The notes under the pieces are model-generated. The model was not told the origin of the DNA, made no database searches, and saw nothing but the letters and a program-made list of their open reading frames with translations. From CAYLNH01 sp964384625 (lineage in GTDB: Bacteria > Verrucomicrobiota > Lentisphaeria > JABSQK01), in NCBI GenBank assembly GCA_964384625.1, contig CAYLNH010000004.1:23729-87728 (forward strand): a stretch of 64,000 nucleotides of DNA. The letters run 5' to 3'. This document shows, piece by piece, positions 8,047-14,945 of this stretch (position 1 is its first letter; every line of letters begins with the position of its first letter). The translations under genes and the position numbers were made by a program.

Positions 8047-9105
8047 TCACTCCGTGGGCAGGATCAGACTGCCGCGAACCGAGATGGACCGGAAGTGACC
8101 GCGCTTGCTCTGAAAGGTCAGTTCAACTCTGGTCGGTTGCCGACGCAGCCCCGCGGGAATCTGACGTTGGACAATGACGGTTTCATCGGGATTGACGATC
8201 AGCAGTTCATCGTTGCGTCGGACAACGGAGAAGCGGTTCTTCTTGCCGGTCAGTTGATCAGCCCGGACGGAGAGCTGCTGCTCCCAGAGCTCGATCGTCA
8301 GCTTGTCGAAGTTCGCATTGGTCCGGAGGGACAGATTCCCGACACAGGTGAACCGGCTGGTCAGCTTCAGCTCTTGCTGGAAGTTCATCGCTCGCACGGT
8401 CCAGGACCGGCCGGCTTTCTTCCGTTCCTTTTCCCAGTACTCAGGTTTGCCTTTGATATCGAAGTGGCGCTTGAGTGTCTTGAAACCTTCGTCGACGGGG
8501 ATCGTCAGGTTCAGGGCCATGGGATCGCCGGCCGGTTCGGTCGTTTTCTTGACCGCTCCCGGCGCCTTCGGCGGCTTCTTGCGGCCGTAGACGACGTCGA
8601 GATCGATCGGGCGGTTCAGCACGGCATCCAGTTCGCCGCCAACGCCGACGGCCTTCAGTTTCTGCAGGCCGAGGATGACGCGATCCTGCTTGGGAAAGAA
8701 ATGCTCCAGCGTCAGCAGATAAAGCAGGGCCAGGCGGTTGATCTCGATGTTCCGGTTCGGCAAGTCCAGCAGTTTTTCCGCGCGGCTCAACATCACGCTC
8801 AGCAGTTTCTGCTCCGTCACGCGCACGCGCTCGGGTTTGAGCTTGATTTCGCGCTCGAGTTTGCCGACCACCAGGAGATAATCTTCGTTCAGCGGCAGGA
8901 TGGCTCCGCCGAGACGCAGCAGCACAAGGCCGGACGGATCCGCGGGTCGACGCGCCAGACGATTCCGGCCGACGGCAATGGAGAACTCGGCAATCTCTTC
9001 ATCCAGGGTCTTCTTGTTCTTTGCTGCCGCGTCGAAACGGACACACACCCCCAGGCACGCGAGCAGGACCAGCATCCCCCAGAACTTTCCGGCGGAACTA
9101 CCCAT
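8047..9105 (-). CDS. Secreted protein of unknown function
   Basis: A 352-residue protein with an N-terminal signal peptide (MGSSAGKFWGMLVLLACLGVCVRFDAA). The middle carries helices (EQKLLSVMLSRAEKLLDL, LALLYLLTLEHFFP) and the C-terminal half looks beta-rich (SWTVRAMNFQQELKLTSRFT ... QLSVRADQLTGKKNRFSVVRRND). This resembles a lectin-like or concanavalin-type sandwich, but without a diagnostic motif. It starts three bases after the preceding gene stops and is the last of a three-gene leftward unit that begins with the TerB-like gene. Confidence 0.7.
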   Translation of the reverse strand: MGSSAGKFWGMLVLLACLGVCVRFDAAAKNKKTLDEEIAEFSIAVGRNRLARRPADPSGLVLLRLGGAILPLNEDYLLVVGKLEREIKLKPERVRVTEQKLLSVMLSRAEKLLDLPNRNIEINRLALLYLLTLEHFFPKQDRVILGLQKLKAVGVGGELDAVLNRPIDLDVVYGRKKPPKAPGAVKKTTEPAGDPMALNLTIPVDEGFKTLKRHFDIKGKPEYWEKERKKAGRSWTVRAMNFQQELKLTSRFTCVGNLSLRTNANFDKLTIELWEQQLSVRADQLTGKKNRFSVVRRNDELLIVNPDETVIVQRQIPAGLRRQPTRVELTFQSKRGHFRSISVRGSLILPTE

Positions 9106-9108
9106 GAT

Positions 9109-9606
9109 CTACTTCTCTTCCGTCGTCTTGATTTCGGGCGCCGGCAGGATACGCAGCGCGCCTTTGTCCTGCACGAATGTCGCCAGCAGTTTGTGATCTG
9201 AACGCACCCAGGAACGATAGCGGATGGTGCTCTGCAGGCGCCTGGCATGGTCTTTGACCGGCAACGGTTTGATTGGTTCCTCGTACGCCGGCGTCGGATA
9301 AAATCGGCCGCCGGCAGTTTCGTGGGCCAGAAGAATCGCCAGAATCTGGGCGATCGAAAGGGTCTTGCCGTCCTTGCCGCGATAGTCCATACTGAATGCC
9401 TTCCCGGCGCGGAAAGATACGGTCACAATCAGGTCGTCCGCAGCGAACACCGCTGCTTTCACTTTGCCGGTGGCCTCGTCAAGGAATTTGTTGGTCGGTT
9501 TGCCGTACTGTTTGATGCACTGCTCGAGCGAATCCCCCCAGTTGGCCCGCACCGGAAAGGCCAGACAGACCAGCACGGCAATCCCGGCCAGAACGCGATG
9601 GTTCAT
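9109..9606 (-). CDS. Small secreted protein, unknown function
   Basis: A 165-residue exported protein: signal peptide MNHRVLAGIAVLVCLAFPVRA, then a mature part starting NWGDSLEQCIKQYGKP. That opening resembles small periplasmic proteins in which a 'GDS-x5-YGxP' segment precedes a two-layer alpha/beta domain. The centre (KAAVFAADDLIVTVSFRAGKAFSMDY) is beta-rich. It sits between the TerB-like gene (19 bases) and the 352-residue secreted protein (3 bases). I do not recognise a function. Confidence 0.7.
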   Translation of the reverse strand: MNHRVLAGIAVLVCLAFPVRANWGDSLEQCIKQYGKPTNKFLDEATGKVKAAVFAADDLIVTVSFRAGKAFSMDYRGKDGKTLSIAQILAILLAHETAGGRFYPTPAYEEPIKPLPVKDHARRLQSTIRYRSWVRSDHKLLATFVQDKGALRILPAPEIKTTEEK

Positions 9607-9625
9607 ATTTCGACTCCTTCAGATT

Positions 9626-10408
9626 CTATTTCGACTGGAAAACAGTCAGATTATTCTTCACCAGGATGATTTCAAAGATGGCCTCATAGTCGTCCGGCTG
9701 AATTCCCATGGCTTCACGAAACTGTTTCATCAGCCCCTTTTCCGTACTGCGCAACACGCCGTCCACCATGGAAATCTCCAGCATATTGGCGATCAGACAG
9801 AGCTTCTGGCTCTGATCATACTCATGACTCAACTGCTCGACCAGACGGACCGTGCCGACGCGCCGCAGGTATTCCAGGCCTCTGGCCACGGTTTCCGGGC
9901 TGTCGACCTGGCGATTCAGCAGTATCAGTTCCTCCGGATCGATATTGCCGTCAACCTGAATCAAGGCGTAGATGGCGGCACAGAATGCGACCAACGGATC
10001 GAACTCAACGCCCGCAGCGGCCGGCAGCAGCGCTGTCGGCGGCTTGGCCGGCGCTGGCGGCGAGGCCTCCGCCCCTTCATGCTTCAGCGCGGCAATGGAC
10101 TGCAGGACCCCCTCGTCCATCGCGGAGAACTTCAGGCTGTAATCACCGGCAGCACAGCGTACCTTGAGATGGGCAAACGGCCGGTCCTCGACGACTTCCA
10201 GGGCTTCGATCGCGGCAACCGGCAGGCAGTGCTCCTCGATGGTCTCGCCAACGCGCCGGGAAAACAGGTAGAGGTTCGCTTCATCCGTAATGATGTAGGT
10301 CTCACCGAGATCACCGCTCAGGCTGTTGAGGGACCGGCAACTGGCACAGATTGTGCCGGATTCGCTTTGGGCCTTGAAGCTCTGTTCGATTTCCAGCGGT
10401 AACGTCAT
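9626..10408 (-). CDS. Protein with C-terminal TerB-like domain
   Basis: A 260-residue protein. The ATG at 10406-10408 has GGAG eight bases upstream; the reading frame runs further upstream, but without G+C-typical codons. The N-terminal half (about 1-110) has a CxxC (TICASC) and a beta-rich stretch like a PH or bPH domain. The C-terminal half (about 140-255) has the TerB/DjlA helical pattern with acidic turns VDGNIDPEEL and VDGVLRSTEKGLM. TerB domains bind metals and scaffold membrane-linked stress systems. No other ter genes are nearby. It leads a trio with two secreted proteins. Confidence 0.75.
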   Translation of the reverse strand: MTLPLEIEQSFKAQSESGTICASCRSLNSLSGDLGETYIITDEANLYLFSRRVGETIEEHCLPVAAIEALEVVEDRPFAHLKVRCAAGDYSLKFSAMDEGVLQSIAALKHEGAEASPPAPAKPPTALLPAAAGVEFDPLVAFCAAIYALIQVDGNIDPEELILLNRQVDSPETVARGLEYLRRVGTVRLVEQLSHEYDQSQKLCLIANMLEISMVDGVLRSTEKGLMKQFREAMGIQPDDYEAIFEIILVKNNLTVFQSK

Positions 10409-10602
10409 GGCAATCACTCCCGTGTTGTCGTCAAGTGGGCCATAACATCGTGGATCTCCGGGAGGAATGCAAGGACTGCCCGCCGCGCAAAACTGCGCCC
10501 CCGACCCGGATCCGGCCGCGGTTGCCCCGGATTTTGCTTCTGCACCTTGAATCCTGTTGCATTCCCGGCAGTGTAACAACGTGCGGGTCAGGGCTTTGGT
10601 GT

Positions 10603-10649
10603 GCCCGCATCGCTTTCCTGACTGAAACAGCAGAAGCGTGCAGGCGGGC
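10603..10649 (+). promoter_or_regulatory. Inverted repeat in the leader of the GntR-type regulator
   Basis: GCCCGC (10603-10608) pairs with GCGGGC (10644-10649), with a second inner pairing CGCTTTC/GAAGCG, and GTTTTAC follows. It could be an operator for the regulator encoded 21 bases downstream or a weak attenuator. The rest of the divergent gap 10409-10602 shows nothing convincing. Confidence 0.35.
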
Positions 10650-10670
10650 GTTTTACAGAAGGCAATTGCT

Positions 10671-11729
10671 ATGAGCAAGACGGTCGAAAAACATCTGCGC
10701 ATCGTGGCCAAGGTCCGCAGCGAAATCGTCGGCGGCAAATACCCACCGGACAGCCGGCTGCCGACATCGCGGGAATTGGCGGCCCGATTTAAGGCCAGCA
10801 GCGTCACGGTCAACCATGCCTTGCAGGTTCTGATTGCCGACGGCTTCATCCGCACCAACGGCCGTCACGGCACCTTTGTCGTCAGCAACCCGCCGCATCT
10901 GTTTCGCTACGGGCTGGTGTGTTTCGAGGGAGCCGCAGAGAAGAACCGTTTTTTCCGGTCGCTCCAGGCCGAAGCCGAGCGCTACAAACGCCCACAATTG
11001 CGGCGCGTGGTCTCCTACCTGGGACTGGATCTCAAGAATGAATATGAGAGCTACGAGCGCCTGCTGGCCGACGTGCAGGCCGAACGGCTAGCCGGCCTGT
11101 TCTTCACGGTGCCCCCGTTCAAGCTCGCGGACACCCCCATACTGACCGCGCCCCGACTGCCGCGGGTGGCCATCATGTCCAAAGGCCCGCATTTCCCGGA
11201 TATGCCGCGGATCGCCATGGACAATCGTTGCTTCGTCGACAAAGCCCTGCAGTACCTCGACGGCTGCGGCTGTCGGCGGCCGGCAATCCTGGGGTCGTCG
11301 GCGTTCCTGCAGGGGCACCTCGGGGATCTCGGCGCGGCGTTGGAGCACCATGGTCTGCACGTCCCGGACCATCACCTGCAGAGCGTCCACCTGGATGCCG
11401 CCCCTGCCGCCGATAATCTGGTACAACTGCTGTTCCACCGTGATTTTCCGGATCGCCCCGACGCGTTGTTCATCCTTGACGACAATCTGCTGCACGCCGC
11501 CGTTGACGGCCTGCGAGCCGCCGGCTGTTCCCCCGATGAAGTACAGGTGATCAGCCATGCCAACTTCCCGATCGACGACCGCCCCGACTTCCCGGTGAAA
11601 CTCCTGGGCTATGATGTCGGCAGCATTGTCCGTCGCGCCATCGAGATCATCGACCTCCAACGGCATGGCGAGACCGTCCCGCTGGTGCATTCGTTTGAGC
11701 CGTACTTCGACCACGAGCTCGGCAGCTGA
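10671..11729 (+). CDS. GntR-family regulator with LacI-type effector domain
   Basis: A 352-residue transcription factor. The N-terminal winged helix (about residues 5-75) shows the GntR pattern IRSEIVGGKYPPDSRLPTS-like RELAARF, SVTVNHALQVLIADGFI and NGRHGTFV. The rest (about 85-350) resembles the periplasmic-binding-protein fold of LacI regulators (AGLFFTVPPF, RVAIMSKG, DALFILDDNLLHAAVDGLRAAG, LLGYDVGSIVRRAIEII). This combination is frequent in Lentisphaerota as carbohydrate-responsive regulators. The start MSKTVEKH has AGAAGG upstream. It is divergent from the TerB-like trio, its only close neighbour on that side; the ligand is unknown, probably a sugar. Confidence 0.88.
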   Translation: MSKTVEKHLRIVAKVRSEIVGGKYPPDSRLPTSRELAARFKASSVTVNHALQVLIADGFIRTNGRHGTFVVSNPPHLFRYGLVCFEGAAEKNRFFRSLQAEAERYKRPQLRRVVSYLGLDLKNEYESYERLLADVQAERLAGLFFTVPPFKLADTPILTAPRLPRVAIMSKGPHFPDMPRIAMDNRCFVDKALQYLDGCGCRRPAILGSSAFLQGHLGDLGAALEHHGLHVPDHHLQSVHLDAAPAADNLVQLLFHRDFPDRPDALFILDDNLLHAAVDGLRAAGCSPDEVQVISHANFPIDDRPDFPVKLLGYDVGSIVRRAIEIIDLQRHGETVPLVHSFEPYFDHELGS

Positions 11730-11767
11730 CGGCCAGACGAAGTATTGCCTGGCGCCGCGGGATCCGG

Positions 11768-11796
11768 TTGCACCCCGGCGGTGTCCAACCTATTGT
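11768..11796 (+). promoter_or_regulatory. Promoter of the first transglutaminase gene
   Basis: TTGCAC (11768-11773) and TATTGT (11791-11796) with a 17-base spacer, about 38 bases before the ATG. The -35 box has the TTGC variant common in this window. Confidence 0.6.
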
Positions 11797-11833
11797 ATCT
11801 TACCTTCGCACCGGGTCGAACTGAGTTGCACCG

Positions 11834-14287
11834 ATGAATCAAGCCGCAGCCGACAAGCCGAAACCGGCGGCACCGCCTGCCAAGCCGCCGCCGGCACAGC
11901 AGCCGGCGCCGCTGCACTGGGCCTATCTGCTGCTGTACATGGTCGGCATCACCGCCGCCCTGTGGCAGCATGGCCAACCGCAACTCACCCTGGTGCTGCT
12001 GATCGCCGCGGGCGTGGTCGGCATTCTGCCGTATGTCCCGGTTCCGCAACTGGGCGATATCAACCGCAAACTGATTCAGCATATGATCTCCGCCGTCGGC
12101 GTGATGTGGATGTTCATCCGACTGAACCACGGAACGCCGGCGGATCTGCTGCTGATCGAGGGGTTCACGATCATCGGGATCAACTTCGGTTTGGGCCGGT
12201 CCCCGAAGGAATTCGGCTATCTGCTCCTGATCGCCGCCACCGACATCGGCTACGGCGCCGTCATCCCGCCGCGCGCCGTTTACGTCTGGATGCTGCCGAT
12301 CGGCATCGTGCTCTGCCTGCTGCTGCTCTACCACGGCCGGGCGGCGACGTTGGCCCGGCTGCGACAGATCAGAGCCATACAAACCGTTTCCCGGCGCAAT
12401 GCCGTCGTCCTCGGAGCCCATGCCGTTCTGGTGCTCATCGCCTGGATGCTGCTGTTCTCGGTGATGCCGATCCGCAACCGGTCGCCCTGGCAGCGCGGCG
12501 CGGTCAGCAGTTCTTTCACCAGAGACAAACGCAATGAACTGCCCGACGACTTCCAGAAATGGATGACGTCCTCCTTCCAACAGACCGATCCGCGCGGTCG
12601 TCGCGAGACGACGCAGGGCAGTCACCCGACCCACGCGTCACGGCAGGCGAACCAGGTCGTCACCGGTGACGACAGCTCCATGGCCGCCGACGGCAACGGC
12701 GGCGGCAGCCCCGGGAAAGACCTGGTCATGCGGGTCGAGTCGCCGCTCAAGTTGTATTGGCTGGCCGCGCTCTACGATCGCTACGACGGCAAGACGTGGC
12801 GCGCTACGCGAGCCATGCAGCGACAGACTGTCAACCTGCAGTTCGACCGCCGGCGCCGCGTGCCCGCCGTGCCGCAGCGGTACACCATCGAGAAGTGGAT
12901 TTCTCCGGCGTTGTACTCCGCCTTCATGCGGAAACCGGGCACGACGATCGGCAGCCGGGGCGTGCCGACAATCCGGACGTTCTACGGCGAACGTTTCCTC
13001 AAGGGCCGGCGCCTGCCGCGGCTGCCGTTCAACTATTCCGTCCGTTCCGTCGTCGCCGACGCCGCCAGCAATCTCAGCCGCTGGTCCGAACGAATCCCGC
13101 CCGAACACTACCTGCACCTGCCGGACCTGGATGAACGGATCCATCAGAAGGCGGCGGAACTCACCCGCGACGCCGCCACCCCGCTCGAGCAGGCGATGGC
13201 CCTGCGCGACTACTTCCGCCGTAACTACACGTACAGCCTGGAGACCCGGCGGCCGCCGGAAGACCGCGAAACCGTCGAATACTTCCTCTTCGAAATGAAT
13301 GCCGGCCACTGCGAGTACTTCGCCGCCGCACTCGCCGTCATGGGCCGCTGTATCGGCCTGCCCTCCCGCGTCGCGACCGGCTTCGCCCCGGGCAACTACA
13401 ACGTCATCAACGGCCGCTTCGAGGTCTACGAATATCATGCACACGCCTGGACCCAGATCTACATTGAAGGCATCGGCTGGCTCACGATCGACGGAACCCC
13501 CGCCGGCGCGCCGCAGATGGAGTCGAAAACCACGCCGCTCGGCATCGGCAGCCTGCGGGATCCGTTCTCCGATGAATGGCGCGTCACCACGCCGGAACTC
13601 GCCAGTGAGACAACCCGATTCGCCGAGACCGAAGAACGCTTTCGCACCAAAGCCCGGGCCGGCGGCGGCGGCGCCGCCGTCGCCCAGGCCATGGGCAAGC
13701 TCCTGGTCGCCACCCAGCGACATAAAATGAGAACCGGCAAGCCGGCGGCGGATGACCCGGAAGAACCGGCGGAACCGGGGGCGCTGAGGCGAATTCGCGT
13801 GAACCTCGAAAACGCCTTCGAGGATGCCGTCAACCGGATCAAGGCGTTCCTTACCGGCCTGTCGACCCTCGACCTCGTCGCGGCGATCCTGTTCTGTGTC
13901 CTGGTTATTCTGCTCATCGTCCTCTACCCCGTCTGGCGGCGGCGGCGGCGGTTCCAACGGCAACTGCAGCTCTGCGAATCACGCTTCGCGGAAGCCGAGG
14001 CCGCCAGTGCCGACAACGCCGAAGTCTGCATCACGGCCTGCTACAAGATGCTCCGGGACCTCCTGACCCTGGCCGGCATGCCCCGCGATCCCGCCGAGGA
14101 ACTGGTCGACTACGCCACCGGCCTGGATCGTCAGGGGCTGGCCTACAGCAAAGATGTGATGGCGGTTTTCGTCACCTATTTCGAGCTCCAATACCATCCC
14201 GTCAAACCCAGCCTCCGCGAAGCCCACAGCGCCTTCGAACACGCCCGCCAGGCACGCGCCGCGCTTCGCCGGCAACTGGCTGTCTGA
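11834..14287 (+). CDS. TgpA-like transmembrane transglutaminase
   Basis: An 817-residue inner-membrane protein with the TgpA architecture. A proline/alanine-rich start is followed by several membrane helices (about residues 33-225). A periplasmic region holds the transglutaminase core with Cys in GHCEYFA (about 492), His in YHAHAWTQ (about 535) and Asp in TIDGTP (about 552), so the triad is intact. One further helix (about 675-695, LVAAILFCVLVILLIVLYPVW) and a cytoplasmic DUF4129-like helical tail follow. The family partners DUF58 and MoxR ATPase lie 37-40 kb away beside a paralogue. Here the only close neighbour is a small lipoprotein. Confidence 0.92.
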   Translation: MNQAAADKPKPAAPPAKPPPAQQPAPLHWAYLLLYMVGITAALWQHGQPQLTLVLLIAAGVVGILPYVPVPQLGDINRKLIQHMISAVGVMWMFIRLNHGTPADLLLIEGFTIIGINFGLGRSPKEFGYLLLIAATDIGYGAVIPPRAVYVWMLPIGIVLCLLLLYHGRAATLARLRQIRAIQTVSRRNAVVLGAHAVLVLIAWMLLFSVMPIRNRSPWQRGAVSSSFTRDKRNELPDDFQKWMTSSFQQTDPRGRRETTQGSHPTHASRQANQVVTGDDSSMAADGNGGGSPGKDLVMRVESPLKLYWLAALYDRYDGKTWRATRAMQRQTVNLQFDRRRRVPAVPQRYTIEKWISPALYSAFMRKPGTTIGSRGVPTIRTFYGERFLKGRRLPRLPFNYSVRSVVADAASNLSRWSERIPPEHYLHLPDLDERIHQKAAELTRDAATPLEQAMALRDYFRRNYTYSLETRRPPEDRETVEYFLFEMNAGHCEYFAAALAVMGRCIGLPSRVATGFAPGNYNVINGRFEVYEYHAHAWTQIYIEGIGWLTIDGTPAGAPQMESKTTPLGIGSLRDPFSDEWRVTTPELASETTRFAETEERFRTKARAGGGGAAVAQAMGKLLVATQRHKMRTGKPAADDPEEPAEPGALRRIRVNLENAFEDAVNRIKAFLTGLSTLDLVAAILFCVLVILLIVLYPVWRRRRRFQRQLQLCESRFAEAEAASADNAEVCITACYKMLRDLLTLAGMPRDPAEELVDYATGLDRQGLAYSKDVMAVFVTYFELQYHPVKPSLREAHSAFEHARQARAALRRQLAV

Positions 14288-14332
14288 CCCGAACCGCCGC
14301 CGCCAATCCACCGGAAAATCTCCGATTTCCAC

Positions 14333-14361
14333 TTGACACAAACACGTCGGAGGCCGACAAT
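14333..14361 (+). promoter_or_regulatory. Promoter upstream of a leader hairpin
   Basis: A consensus -35 TTGACA (14333-14338) and GACAAT (14356-14361) with a 17-base spacer. Transcription would start near 14368 and meet a terminator hairpin about 22 bases later, before the lipoprotein gene. Confidence 0.5.
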
Positions 14362-14389
14362 AGCCTTGCACAACATCCCCCCGAAGGCG

Positions 14390-14419
14390 CCCGGCGCGGA
14401 TTTACCCGCCGGGTTTTTT
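14390..14419 (+). terminator. Rho-independent terminator
   Basis: CCCGGCG (14390-14396) pairs perfectly with CGCCGGG (14407-14413) across a 10-base loop and is followed by six T (14414-14419). It can end the transglutaminase transcript or attenuate transcription from the promoter at 14333. Confidence 0.85.
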
Positions 14420-14457
14420 ATTGCGCTGAAACTACGCAATGGAGAGACGACTGCGGC

Positions 14458-14865
14458 ATGACTGCAAACCGGCATCAACAACTGCTGCGGATCACCGTAG
14501 CGGTGATCACCATGGCTGTAAGCGGCTGCTTCTGGATAGGCGAAAAGATCGACCCCGCCGCCCTGCCGCCGCCCGCCCTGAAGCACTACGACGCCGATGT
14601 CCTGGTCCGCGTGGATTCGCTCCAGCCGCTGAAGCGTGACGACGTCATCCGCGCCTACAGCGCCGGGGTTGACATCGTCAAAGTGATCCAGGGTCGGAAC
14701 TACCTGGCCAAGGGCCAGACCCTCGAGCTCGACGTGGAAGTAAGCTGCGTCAAATACGGCAAGTTGACGGCCGGCGAAACCGTGCGGCTGCGACTTCTGC
14801 GGGTGCCCGGCAAGACGCCGAGGTTCCGTCTTACCCCCGGCGGCATCCTCCGCGAGTCCCGGTAG
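14458..14865 (+). CDS. Small putative lipoprotein
   Basis: A 135-residue protein with a hydrophobic leader ending in AVSGC, a lipobox-like site with the lipidated Cys near residue 24. The mature part reads as a single beta domain: HYDADVLVRVDSLQPLKRDDVIRAYSAG, then TLELDVEVSCVKYGKLTAGETVRLRLLRVPG. This resembles OB-like or netrin-type domains that carry a DVIxAY element, but I cannot assign a function. It follows the terminator at 14390-14419, so it probably has its own expression. The region 14866-14945 after it holds nothing I can identify. Confidence 0.7.
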   Translation: MTANRHQQLLRITVAVITMAVSGCFWIGEKIDPAALPPPALKHYDADVLVRVDSLQPLKRDDVIRAYSAGVDIVKVIQGRNYLAKGQTLELDVEVSCVKYGKLTAGETVRLRLLRVPGKTPRFRLTPGGILRESR

Positions 14866-14945
14866 CGAACCGCGAGCAGGTCAAGACCGCGCGCGGCTTT
14901 CCGGCAGGTAGCCGGTGCGGCCGGGCCTTTTCGCGATGGGCAGGA

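Noticed and set aside
9626..10858. A longer 410-residue start for the TerB-like protein
   Set aside because: The added 150 residues overlap the leader and the start of the divergent GntR gene and have no coding character; ATG 10408 has a ribosome site.
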